DNA from: Sphingobacterium corticibacterium
Lineage (GTDB): Bacteria; Bacteroidota; Bacteroidia; Sphingobacteriales; Sphingobacteriaceae
DNA: 64,000 nt
Direction of reading: 5' to 3'
Assembly: GCF_004208525.1 (NCBI RefSeq)
Contig: NZ_SGIT01000001.1
Coordinates: forward strand, 868,001-932,000
The position numbers and the translations under genes were made by a program. Below, piece after piece: positions 53,879 to 63,209 of the stretch. Below the pieces are notes generated by a model. That model was given only the letters and a program-made list of their open reading frames with translations. It was not told the DNA's origin and ran no database searches. Every line of letters starts with the position of its first letter. The stretch's first letter is position 1.

Positions 53879-55204
53879 CTACAGTGCCTCTTGGATCTCT
53901 TCTAAAGACTTTCCTTTTGTCTCTGGCATAAATTTCCATATAAAAAAGAAAGAAACAGCCATCATAATGCTATAGAAAAGGAAAGAATAAAAACCACCGT
54001 TCGGATTTCCTTCAGCAATAACAGGAAATACCCATGAAATGGCTGCCGCCATAATCCAGTGGGTGGAACTTCCGAGCGAACTGCCTTGCGAACGAACATT
54101 ATTCGGAAATATTTCTGCAATGAACACCCAAATTACAGCTCCCTGTGAAAAAGCAAAGAATGCTATAAATCCGATCAGATAGATCAATACCCACGAAGCG
54201 CCTGCTATCCCCTGACTAAAAGCATGTGCAACTAAGGCAAGAAACACAAACATGCCAACGCTGCCGATCAATAATAGTTTTTTTCGGCCAAATTTATCGA
54301 TAATCATCATGGCTAGACAAGTAAAGAGTAAATTCGCACCTCCAATAAAAACAGGTTGTAAATATGCTAATTGTTGATCGAAGCCTGCCAATTCAAAAAT
54401 TCTGGGCGCATAATACAATATCGCGTTGATTCCACTCAACTGATTAAACATAGCCAGTATGACGGCATACAAAATAGGTTTGCGGTGTTTCCGCTGAAAC
54501 AAGGAGTCTTTTGTGGTTCCCGATTGTGCACTTGCCCTCAAGACGTTTTCCGTGTCCGGTTCCCCCAACTTATGGAAAATGTCACGTGCTTTTTCTTGTT
54601 TGCCCTGCATCATCAACCAGCGAGGGCTTTCCGGAATAAGCTGCAAGAGACCGAAAAACAGCAGGGACGGGACAACCATGATACCGAGCATCCATCGCCA
54701 AGCTTCGTCACCCATCCCGACAAAAAGAAAATTCGTTAAATAAGCAATAAAAATGCCCAGTACAATCATGAATTGAAAAGAGCTCGTTAAACGACCCCGG
54801 ATATTTGCAGGTGCGATCTCGGAGATATAGATCGGACCAACCACAGACGACATACCTACGGCGAGACCGCCGATAAAACGCGATAAAATAAATAACGACC
54901 AATTACTGGACAACGCACAGCCAACTGCAGAGCATAAATAAGCCAATGCGATCACAATCAATACTTTCTTACGTCCAAATTTTTGTGCCGGTATACTGGC
55001 CACCAATGCGCCAATAACCGTTCCTATAAGACTTGAAGAAACAGTAAACCCTTGCCAGAATGAATTAAGTGCCCAAAGTTGCTGAATATTCTTCTCGGCA
55101 CCGGAGATTACTGCTGTTTCAAACCCAAAAAGAAACCCGCCCAGAGATGCGATAAGTGCGCACCGGATGGCAAAACCACGTTTAGAATTAGATATTGAAT
55201 CCAT
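53879..55204 (-). CDS. Sugar:H+ symporter (MFS, sugar porter family)
   Basis: 441 aa, 12 membrane segments. GGFLFGFETAVISGA near the N-terminus, RFIGGLAVGMSSVVGPIYISEIAPANIRGRLTSSFQ, PESPRWL and a C-terminal PETKGKSLEEI are the sugar porter signatures (XylE-like). Inner membrane. Its start overlaps the ROK gene stop by one base, so the two are translationally coupled. It imports the monosaccharide or disaccharide released by the locus. Confidence 0.93.
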   Translation of the reverse strand: MDSISNSKRGFAIRCALIASLGGFLFGFETAVISGAEKNIQQLWALNSFWQGFTVSSSLIGTVIGALVASIPAQKFGRKKVLIVIALAYLCSAVGCALSSNWSLFILSRFIGGLAVGMSSVVGPIYISEIAPANIRGRLTSSFQFMIVLGIFIAYLTNFLFVGMGDEAWRWMLGIMVVPSLLFFGLLQLIPESPRWLMMQGKQEKARDIFHKLGEPDTENVLRASAQSGTTKDSLFQRKHRKPILYAVILAMFNQLSGINAILYYAPRIFELAGFDQQLAYLQPVFIGGANLLFTCLAMMIIDKFGRKKLLLIGSVGMFVFLALVAHAFSQGIAGASWVLIYLIGFIAFFAFSQGAVIWVFIAEIFPNNVRSQGSSLGSSTHWIMAAAISWVFPVIAEGNPNGGFYSFLFYSIMMAVSFFFIWKFMPETKGKSLEEIQEAL

Positions 55205-56097
55205 TATGAATTCATTTTTTTAAATTTAATAAATGAAGCAGCACCCAACATAGCGGCCTGCTCTCCCATTGCAGCAACTTTCGCTGGAATACGGATACCA
55301 TAATCCTCTAAAATGTGTGAAACCTGAGGTAAAAAAAGCGCCTGTGCCTTGCTGATGTTTCCGCCGACAATAATTATATCTGGATTTAATTCCGGTATAT
55401 GTTCCAGAAGAAAATCTGCTAGCCAAATCGCCAGCTGTTGCATGGCCTCCGCTGCCCTGCCGTCCTCACCTGCCCCTTTTACGAGTGTCTTGACATCTGT
55501 TGTGTCTTTTCCTCCAAGAGCGCGATAATAGGCCAGAATACCGCGGCTGGAAATATAATCTTCCGCCATACCGCTCAAATATGGTGATGAACCAAGGTTC
55601 AAGTCCCTTACCTCATCCTGTTGAAAGAATGCGGAACCTAACCCCGTTCCAAGGGTCAATCCCAAAACTCTTTTGAAATACTTATTACTGTCTTGGCACA
55701 TCTCGCCGCGTAAAAACGCTTCCGCATCATTCATGAACCAAATACGATCCATCGGGAGCGCCATTCTATCGGCAAACTCCCGCTTAATATCCATTCCGAA
55801 CAGCGCATCGTATTTATCCATATCCTTGATTAACGAAATACCTCTTTCGTAATCGAAAGGTCCGGGCATCGATACGGCTAGGCAATCGCATTTGTTTCCC
55901 CAGATTTCTTGGGCAGCGACCAATGTCGCTGTCCAAGTTGCCAAAATGACCTCGGCGGTAGCATGCGCATCAATTTTTTGGCGGACGATGGTGTCGGAAA
56001 TCACCGTTTGGCTCGTGCCATTAACTACTGCCGCTGTGATATGCGAACCTCCGATGTCCGCACACAGAATACCTTCTTCTATAAAGCTATTAACCAT
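55204..56097 (-). CDS. ROK-family sugar kinase-like protein lacking the zinc motif
   Basis: 297 aa. N-terminal phosphate-binding ADIGGSHITAAVV, VSMPGPFDYERGI, NDAEAFLRGE and LGTGLGSAFFQ show the ASKHA/ROK fold. ROK glucokinases usually carry a Cys-rich zinc motif (CxCGxxGCxE) after the HG(x) loop; here the matching region reads SSPYLSGMAEDYISSRG without cysteines. A kinase for mannose, glucose or a related sugar is likely, as it lies between a sugar porter and a GH130 gene. Confidence 0.85.
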   Translation of the reverse strand: MVNSFIEEGILCADIGGSHITAAVVNGTSQTVISDTIVRQKIDAHATAEVILATWTATLVAAQEIWGNKCDCLAVSMPGPFDYERGISLIKDMDKYDALFGMDIKREFADRMALPMDRIWFMNDAEAFLRGEMCQDSNKYFKRVLGLTLGTGLGSAFFQQDEVRDLNLGSSPYLSGMAEDYISSRGILAYYRALGGKDTTDVKTLVKGAGEDGRAAEAMQQLAIWLADFLLEHIPELNPDIIIVGGNISKAQALFLPQVSHILEDYGIRIPAKVAAMGEQAAMLGAASFIKFKKMNS

Positions 56098-56114
56098 TAC
56101 TATACAAACAGCTT

Positions 56115-57263
56115 TTATGGCAATGGATCTGGGTGCGCCGGGTTGCTCGGATCATATACGGCTACCGCTACTTCGGAATCAGCACATCCATAATATAAAA
56201 ACCATTTGTTATGGAAATATACCAGTCCTTCTATAAAAACAGTTCCATCTCTATATTGACCGCTTTTTTCAAAATCTTCCATAGGTCTTAAAAACGGTAC
56301 ATCCAAGCGACCGATCACTTTCGTGGGATCATCTGCATCGAATAAGACCTGGCCTGCACTGTATGTTCCCCTGTTGAATCGCTTATCTCCGTGCTGTGGA
56401 TTATTTTTACCATTGTATAGCAACAGGATACCATGTTCCGTCAATATAGCCGGTGGACCGCATTCTGTTAGATCGCTATCAAAGAATCCTTTTCGCGGCG
56501 AGATAAAGGCCTTTATCTTTCGGTTTTCGTCTACTACAGGCTCCCAATCGATTAGGTTATCCGAAGTAGCACCATATACACCATGTTCTCCCCAATACAT
56601 CCAATATTTACCATTCACTTTCGTAATCACCTGCTTTCCATCTTTTACCTGTGTAACGATAGAAGCAGACTTATGGAATTTATCGAAGATAAGATCGGCA
56701 TTTTTAGCTTTCGCAAAAATTTGCCCATGTTTTTCCCAGTTTATCAAATCTTTCGAAGTGGCTACGCCCAACCTAGCAGTCTTCCTGTTCCATTGGGTGT
56801 AAAACATGACGTAAAGACCATCTTCTGTCACAGCTATACGAGGATCCTCCGTTCCTCCAGGCCATTCAAAATCTTTCTGTGCGTCATCGGCCGGATAAAA
56901 AACAGGCTTTTCTTTACGCGTAAAGGAAATACCATCATCGCTCAGTGCATAACCTAAGCGTGACGTACGGTGACCTATGCCTACACCCGACTTATCTTCC
57001 GCTCGATACAGCACAACAATTTTACCGTCCTTTACCGTAGCCGCAGGATTGAATGTATCGTTGGATTCCCAGGCGACTTTTTTACCGCTCATCGGATCCA
57101 TAAACTGGGTATGTTCCAAAGGGGATATAACCGGATTTACCCCCTGTGGTCTGACAAAACCACCAAATGCCCATTCCGGCAGTTTATTCGTTTGCTTCTG
57201 CGCCTGAACTGTTCCTACAGCCGTGACTAACAAAAAAAGTATCTTTAACAACTGATTATTCAT
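56115..57263 (-). CDS. Exported GH130 glycosidase, probably a beta-1,2-mannosidase type
   Basis: 382 aa with signal peptide (ending VGTVQAQ). NPAATVKDGKIVVLYRAED, WPGGTEDPRIAVTEDGLYVMFYT, CGPPAILTEHGILLLYNGKN and GQYRDGTVFIEGLVYF are GH130 landmarks. GH130 holds mannoside phosphorylases (usually cytoplasmic) and exported inverting beta-1,2-mannosidases; the signal peptide and the CGPPAI / CADSEVAVAVY blocks favour the latter. Acts on beta-mannosides in the periplasm or at the surface. It lies 17 bases from the ROK gene and 39 from susD. Confidence 0.87.
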   Translation of the reverse strand: MNNQLLKILFLLVTAVGTVQAQKQTNKLPEWAFGGFVRPQGVNPVISPLEHTQFMDPMSGKKVAWESNDTFNPAATVKDGKIVVLYRAEDKSGVGIGHRTSRLGYALSDDGISFTRKEKPVFYPADDAQKDFEWPGGTEDPRIAVTEDGLYVMFYTQWNRKTARLGVATSKDLINWEKHGQIFAKAKNADLIFDKFHKSASIVTQVKDGKQVITKVNGKYWMYWGEHGVYGATSDNLIDWEPVVDENRKIKAFISPRKGFFDSDLTECGPPAILTEHGILLLYNGKNNPQHGDKRFNRGTYSAGQVLFDADDPTKVIGRLDVPFLRPMEDFEKSGQYRDGTVFIEGLVYFHNKWFLYYGCADSEVAVAVYDPSNPAHPDPLP

Positions 57264-57302
57264 GTTTTAAAATTTAAATAATTAGAAAATATATACGTTT
57301 TA

Positions 57303-58784
57303 TTAATAATCCGGATTCTGGGTAAGCGATCCTCCCGATAAATCAATCTCCCGTTGAGGTATCGGATATAGATAATGATGGGGCCTAAAACTTTTTCCCA
57401 TGTTTCGCAATACCTCGGCAGCGACTTTCCACCTCCTTAAATCACTAAATCGGTGGCTTTCGAAACCCAATTCCGAGCGTCTTTCCTGCATGAGCCAAGT
57501 TTTGATGACACTCGGATCCGATTCCTGTACATTCCGGTCCGGAAGTGTACCTGTCGGCGCTTTGCCACCATCTACCTTAACCGTGTTACGGGCACGATTT
57601 CGTACCTTGTTAATCAGGCCAATGGCTTGCGGATAATTTCCTGTTTCCAGATAAGCTTCCGCTTTCCAGAGGAGTACATCTGCCCACCGTATCAAGATTT
57701 TATTTGCCGGTGAATCACCATTTCCACGGTTAGCCGCATTTAAGTCGCCCATTAGCTTATAGACCAACCTGTCACCTACATTAACGGTATATTCCAACCG
57801 AGGGTCGTTCTCTTCAAACGAAGCTAAAAAATCATCTGTAGGTGCCAGGAAACCCCACCCCAGCAGAGCTCCAATACTATTCCCATTCTTAGGCAACGTC
57901 CCTTGCGTATGGTTGTAAGCGAAAATCACCTCTTGATCTTTAAACTTTTTGCTATTGCTGAAACTGTCAAAATAGTTATCATTCAAAGAAAAATAACCCT
58001 TTTGTTCCAATGCTTCCACTTTACTGATTACCTGTTCCCATTTTTCTGCAAATAAAGCTACCTTGGCCTCCAGGGCTAATACCGCCGCGGCAGAAACCCG
58101 CCAAGGTTCCGTATCCACGGGATGCTTAGCATCCGGTAATAATTGTAAGGCTTGCTGTAAGTCCGTATTTATCTGCTGCCAGATTTGATCCTGCGGAACT
58201 CTTTTGGCCACTTCATACGCTTCCTCAAAGCTCGTCAGCGGTTTGGTGAGTAGCGCTACATCGCCAAAATTCGTAACGAGCTCGATGTAATAATACGCAC
58301 GCAAAAACAGCACTTCTCCCAGCATCCTTTCTGCAAGGGCTGTTGGGATGCCAGCCTGTTCGATGGTCGCTGGATTGCCGAGCTTGTCAATTGCTAAATT
58401 CGCGCGGGAGACCCCTTCGTATGCATAGGTCCAAATTCCATTAAACGCGGGATTTTCCGATGTAAACGAAAAACGGCTCACCTCATCTATCCAAGCTTGA
58501 TCCCCATCGGAAACCCATTTTTTATTCATATCACCTCCGGCGATATCCTCTATCACAAAATCTGGCCGAATATACAATCCTTGCGCCCATGCTCCGCTTC
58601 CAAGAAAACCGTTGGTATTTCGCAGTGGTTCATAAGCACTGTTTACGGCAGATTTCAACGTCGATTCCGACGGACTTTCATTAATTTGATCTGGAGTAAG
58701 CAATCCAATCGGATCCTTCTCCATATTGCAGCTAGTCATTACGAAAAGTAGGCTGCATACACTGCTAAAAATCGATAGTCTCAT
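57303..58784 (-). CDS. SusD/RagB-family surface glycan-binding lipoprotein
   Basis: 493 aa from ATG 58784; an ATG 18 bases upstream is in frame but gives a less typical leader. Lipobox MTSC. TPR-rich N-terminal half and the family C-terminal block (WLMQERRSELGFESHRFSDLRRWKVAAEVL ... YPIPQREIDLSGGSLTQNPDY) are clear. It sits on the outer membrane as the lid of the SusC channel and binds glycan. 26 bases downstream of susC. Confidence 0.94.
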   Translation of the reverse strand: MRLSIFSSVCSLLFVMTSCNMEKDPIGLLTPDQINESPSESTLKSAVNSAYEPLRNTNGFLGSGAWAQGLYIRPDFVIEDIAGGDMNKKWVSDGDQAWIDEVSRFSFTSENPAFNGIWTYAYEGVSRANLAIDKLGNPATIEQAGIPTALAERMLGEVLFLRAYYYIELVTNFGDVALLTKPLTSFEEAYEVAKRVPQDQIWQQINTDLQQALQLLPDAKHPVDTEPWRVSAAAVLALEAKVALFAEKWEQVISKVEALEQKGYFSLNDNYFDSFSNSKKFKDQEVIFAYNHTQGTLPKNGNSIGALLGWGFLAPTDDFLASFEENDPRLEYTVNVGDRLVYKLMGDLNAANRGNGDSPANKILIRWADVLLWKAEAYLETGNYPQAIGLINKVRNRARNTVKVDGGKAPTGTLPDRNVQESDPSVIKTWLMQERRSELGFESHRFSDLRRWKVAAEVLRNMGKSFRPHHYLYPIPQREIDLSGGSLTQNPDY

Positions 58785-58810
58785 TTCTATATATTTTTTC
58801 ACACACGTAA

Positions 58811-61800
58811 TTAAAAAGTAACATTGACACCAAACAGGAATGTTCTGGACGAAGGATATGTCCCCATATCAATCAAATCCGTCGATTCGGGATCGAGCCC
58901 CTTATAATTTGTGAGCGTTAACAAATTTTGGCCAGAGACATAAACGCGCATATTTTTCAACACATTCGTTTTTTTAACCAACGAGCCAAAGGAATAACCC
59001 AGTTCCAAATTTTTTAGACGAGCATAGGAAGCATCCTCAAGCACGATGGTCGAAATCCGGCTACTTCCATTATCGTTAAAAGTTACCCGCGGAATGCTGT
59101 TGCTGCTCCCTTCACCGTTCCAGGCGTCTAGTACATCCGTCGTATAGTTAAATGGCCGGGTATCAAAATCCAGAATCTTCCGTCCGTCGTTAAAACGGTC
59201 AACTCCTTGAACACCTTGAATTAAGACCGCAAAATCAAAGCCTTTATAAGCTGCCGAAAGATTTAGGCCATACGTTAATTTCGGAATCGGGCTCCCCATA
59301 AAATTCCGATCCTGATCGTTGATTATACCATCTCCGTTGAGGTCTTTAAAGCGGATGTCTCCCGGTTTCTGCGGTGGATTTTCTACACCGAATAAATGGG
59401 AGTCGATTTCGGCCTGATTCTGGTATATTCCTTCCTGCAAATAACCGAAATAGGCATTGAGCGGATTCCCGACCTCTGTCCGTGTGGCTCTATCGCTGAT
59501 ATAAGGCACATTGGGATGCAGTTTTACCACCTCATTGGATAGGGTTGCCAAATTTCCATTTATACCATACCGGAAGCCGCCTTCTGTTGTCCGGCGGTAG
59601 CCCAACGAAAATTCAAAACCTTTATTTTTTACCCGACCGGCGTTGACAATGGTTGGCTGTACATCTCCCACCAAGGCGGGCATAGAGATAGGCAATAGAA
59701 TATCGCGGGTATCTTTTATAAAATAGTCTGCCGTAAAGGTTACCCTATTTTGAAAAAGAGCCATATCCAATCCCACATTATGTTGTATGGTTGTTTCCCA
59801 TTTCAGATCGGGATTCCCATAGCGGTCAATCAGGTAGTTTTCTCCTGCTCTTTTCATGAGCGTCAGGAAAGCATAGTTATCAATTTCTTGATTCCCTAAA
59901 GTACCCGTACTCGCGCGCAAACGTAAATCGCTGATCCAATTAATATCTTGCATAAACTGTTCTCGGCTCATGGTCCAGCCTACCGAAACAGAAGGGAAAT
60001 ATCCCCATCGGTTGTTCTCTCCAAAACGTGACGATTCATCGGCCCGTAAGTTAGCCGTCACCATATATTTGCCATCAAATTCGTAGGTAGCCGACCCAAA
60101 TAAACTAAACAACGCATATTCTGATCCGGATCCTCCGTTCCATAAATCTAGGAGCGTACTGCCGTAATCTAAGTACCGGAAAGTCGGCATGGTGTAATCG
60201 TAACGTCGGCGGGAACCACTTATAGCCGAAGCATTATTATTAATATACTCGGTTCCCGCTAAGGCACTGATTTGATGTAGACCAACTGTTTTTTCGTATG
60301 ACAACACATTATTCCAGGTCAGTGTAAAGTCTGTTCCACGATTTTCATTCAGACCTTCCGGACGGTTTAGACGTCCCTTCCCACGATCGTTAGCACTAGC
60401 ACTTCCGTCGTCATCACCATAATTTTCGGAGAATGCCTTCGTATGGTTTACATTTAGGTCTATACCTACATTTGTTCGGAATTTAAGGGACTTGTCCGCA
60501 AGAAGCGCATACTCTCCATATACATTACCAAACGTCTTAATCCGCGAAAAAACATTATCGGTAAAATACGCCGCCGCAACAGGATTCCGCGTAACCTCGT
60601 ATTTACCACTTTCATAACCTCCGTTCACGGAATTGTAGCGATAAAACGGCAGGTCGGTAAAGGGATCACTTTCAGACCAAGTCGGATCTGACGGATCTTT
60701 ATATACACTTAGAAGAGGAGGTCTCAACATAGCGTGCCGGATAATACCGGGGGCGTCACCTTTCGCCGAAATCTGATCACGTTTGGAATACATAAGCTGC
60801 AGGTTGGTGCCGATTTTTAAACGTTCCGTCAACGCGCTGTTTACATTTGTCCGGAAGTTTATCCGCTCATATTTATCATTGTCATAAACAACGATACCAT
60901 TTTGCCGATAGTAACCGCCAGATATTAAATATTGCGTTTGCTCACTTCCGCCACTTGCCGCGAGTTCTACACTGTTGGTCTTTCCGGTTTCGAACAGTTC
61001 ATCTAACCAATCCGTATTTGCGAGGTCGGTACGTGATTTATCTTTAGTATAGGGATTCTCTCCGGTATTACCCGAATTATTCCAGGAGGTTTCCAATACG
61101 TCCAGATATTGTGTCGTGTTCAGTAATTTGGGCAGGTTGTTTACTTGTTGTAAGCCACCAAAATAATTGATGTTCAGCGACGACTTACCCGCCCCGCCCT
61201 GTTTAGTCGTAATGACGACGACGCCGGCAGAAGCACGCGATCCGTAAATAGCGGCTGCGGAAGCATCCTTTAAAACCGACATGGACTCAATATCAGATGG
61301 ATTCAGAAAAGTAATATCTCTTGAAGGCACCCCATCAACAACATATAGTGGATTATTGTTTCCAATGGTACCCTCTCCGCGGATCCTGACGTTGATACCA
61401 TCGCCAGGAGCTCCACTGGTTTGCGTAATCTGTACACCTGCAACCTGTCCTTGTAAAGACTGTGCCACATTTGGCACCCGTCTCGTCTCTAGATCAGACA
61501 TATTAACCGATGCTACAGCACCTGTTACCGAGGATCTCCGTTGTGCCGAATAACCCACAACAACGACTTCATCTAGTGCTGCTGCATCCTCCATTAAGGT
61601 GATAAGCATATTCTGTCCTGGTGTCGCTTCCACTTCCTTGGAATGGTAACCCGTATAAGAAATGGACAGTACCTGCCCTTCACTTACCGCCAGTACGAAA
61701 TGTCCATTAGCATCTGTGGACGTCATTGTTTCCTGTCTCGCGACGCGGATTGTCGCGCCAGCCAAAGGCCTTCCACCTGGATCCACAACGGTTCCTTCTA

Positions 61801-61924
61801 CATTCGTTTGCGGTATTTCCAGCATTACCTTTCCTTTTACAGGAGAGGCAATTGAAAAAGCAGGTGAAAATAGGCAAGGAAGTGCAAGCAGGTAAAATTT
61901 GAACCATAAGTTTCTCTTGTTCAT
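58811..61924 (-). CDS. SusC/RagA-family TonB-dependent receptor
   Basis: 1037 aa. Signal peptide, carboxypeptidase-like regulatory domain (about 40-115, NVEGTVVDPGGRPLAGATIRV), TonB box region DEVVVVGY, plug with LYVVDGVPSRDI...IYGSRASAGVVVITTK, and a 22-strand barrel ending in FLFGVNVTF. It imports oligosaccharides through the outer membrane with SusD. First gene of the structural part of the locus; the LacI-type regulator gene lies 149 bases upstream on the same strand. Confidence 0.95.
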   Translation of the reverse strand: MNKRNLWFKFYLLALPCLFSPAFSIASPVKGKVMLEIPQTNVEGTVVDPGGRPLAGATIRVARQETMTSTDANGHFVLAVSEGQVLSISYTGYHSKEVEATPGQNMLITLMEDAAALDEVVVVGYSAQRRSSVTGAVASVNMSDLETRRVPNVAQSLQGQVAGVQITQTSGAPGDGINVRIRGEGTIGNNNPLYVVDGVPSRDITFLNPSDIESMSVLKDASAAAIYGSRASAGVVVITTKQGGAGKSSLNINYFGGLQQVNNLPKLLNTTQYLDVLETSWNNSGNTGENPYTKDKSRTDLANTDWLDELFETGKTNSVELAASGGSEQTQYLISGGYYRQNGIVVYDNDKYERINFRTNVNSALTERLKIGTNLQLMYSKRDQISAKGDAPGIIRHAMLRPPLLSVYKDPSDPTWSESDPFTDLPFYRYNSVNGGYESGKYEVTRNPVAAAYFTDNVFSRIKTFGNVYGEYALLADKSLKFRTNVGIDLNVNHTKAFSENYGDDDGSASANDRGKGRLNRPEGLNENRGTDFTLTWNNVLSYEKTVGLHQISALAGTEYINNNASAISGSRRRYDYTMPTFRYLDYGSTLLDLWNGGSGSEYALFSLFGSATYEFDGKYMVTANLRADESSRFGENNRWGYFPSVSVGWTMSREQFMQDINWISDLRLRASTGTLGNQEIDNYAFLTLMKRAGENYLIDRYGNPDLKWETTIQHNVGLDMALFQNRVTFTADYFIKDTRDILLPISMPALVGDVQPTIVNAGRVKNKGFEFSLGYRRTTEGGFRYGINGNLATLSNEVVKLHPNVPYISDRATRTEVGNPLNAYFGYLQEGIYQNQAEIDSHLFGVENPPQKPGDIRFKDLNGDGIINDQDRNFMGSPIPKLTYGLNLSAAYKGFDFAVLIQGVQGVDRFNDGRKILDFDTRPFNYTTDVLDAWNGEGSSNSIPRVTFNDNGSSRISTIVLEDASYARLKNLELGYSFGSLVKKTNVLKNMRVYVSGQNLLTLTNYKGLDPESTDLIDMGTYPSSRTFLFGVNVTF

Positions 61925-62073
61925 CGCTCTTTTAGTTAGGTTTATAAACTATAATTTTATTAGCGTAATAATATTCCTGAAAGTAGAAAAACCGCTTTTG
62001 CAAATCATGCAAAAAAAATGATTTTTATGCTTTTCAGTTCAAAACTAAATTAAAAAAACCAGTTTAGCAACAT

Positions 62074-63102
62074 TTATTTTAACTTTTTTTTAACACTGGA
62101 TTCCCGAATGACTAATGTGGAAGGCACCGTAATATACTGGTAGGGTTCTATCGTTCCTTTGTCGATACGATTCAGTAAAATTTTAACAATCGTCGCACTT
62201 AATTGTTCCAGCGGTTGGACGATAGCTGTAATGGATGGTGAAAATAGCCGGAACAAGTCGTGTTCATCAAACGCAATAATGCCAATCTCGTCCGGTATCT
62301 TTTTACCTATTTCACGGATCGCTTCCAGACCACTTATACACAAATAGTTTGTTGCAAAAAAAACAGCATCGACATCCGGATTGTTTTGTAAGAAATGGAT
62401 GATCTCGTTCCTGTAGCCTTCTCTATCGACATCATACCGCATCTGAAGCACGATGGGGGTCTGTTTTTTCTTTCGCATCGTATGGAGATAGCCATCCAGA
62501 CGTTCCTGCATCTGGCTTTGAGGAGAGGCTAGCGAAATGAAGGCGATGCGCTTAAATTTTTGTTCCAGCAGATGTGCACAAGCCTCTTCTACAACTTCAC
62601 GGTTATTCGTTCCCACATAATCTGTCTTCACCCCTTCCAACATCCTATCAAAAATAACGACCGGCACCTTATCGTTTATAACTTTTTTAACTCCTTCTTC
62701 CATCTTAACGGGTGGAGCGATGATAAAACCGTCGACGTGAGTATCTTTAAACAACTGCAATACGGACAGTGCATCGTTTGTATTATTTCGAGTACTACTG
62801 TAAATAATCCGATAACCACTTTTCTTCGCCCGCTCTTCGATCATCAGTGCAATCGGCCCGAAAAAAGAGTCCCCTATATTTTCTACAATCAGGCCAATAC
62901 TATTGGTCTTTCCCGTCGCAAGACTTTTTGCCATATAATTCGGCTTATACCCGATTTCCTTAATGTACTCGAGCACACGCTGTTCCTGCTTTTTGCTAAT
63001 TCTGTGGGCCTCGGCTTTTCCATTGATGATGAAGGATACCGTGGATTTGGCCACATTCAAGTGTTTCGCTATATCATTAATAGAAGGTTTTTTGTTTGTC
63101 AT
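62074..63102 (-). CDS. LacI-family transcriptional regulator
   Basis: 342 aa. N-terminal helix-turn-helix SINDIAKHLNVAKSTVSFIINGKAEAHRIS (residues 6-35) and hinge YKPNYMAKSLATGKTNSIG, followed by a periplasmic-binding-protein-like ligand domain (LIVENIGDSFFGPI, then GIIAFDEHDLF). Bacteroidota PULs more often use hybrid two-component systems or SusR; LacI control is a minority type. It probably represses or activates the susC operon in response to an internal sugar. No clear LacI palindrome was found in the 61925-62073 gap. Confidence 0.92.
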   Translation of the reverse strand: MTNKKPSINDIAKHLNVAKSTVSFIINGKAEAHRISKKQEQRVLEYIKEIGYKPNYMAKSLATGKTNSIGLIVENIGDSFFGPIALMIEERAKKSGYRIIYSSTRNNTNDALSVLQLFKDTHVDGFIIAPPVKMEEGVKKVINDKVPVVIFDRMLEGVKTDYVGTNNREVVEEACAHLLEQKFKRIAFISLASPQSQMQERLDGYLHTMRKKKQTPIVLQMRYDVDREGYRNEIIHFLQNNPDVDAVFFATNYLCISGLEAIREIGKKIPDEIGIIAFDEHDLFRLFSPSITAIVQPLEQLSATIVKILLNRIDKGTIEPYQYITVPSTLVIRESSVKKKLK

Positions 63103-63209
63103 AACAGTCTAGTGTACGCTGATGTATGTTTTGTTATATTATTGTACGCTTTACTAAGGTCTTAATTTTTATCTAACTTTCCTACATTTATTATGTTAGT
63201 GCATGTTGC

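Noticed and set aside
61925..62073. LacI operator upstream of susC
   Set aside because: A TGCAAATCATGCA-like sequence is present but is not a good palindrome and lacks the central CG of LacI sites.
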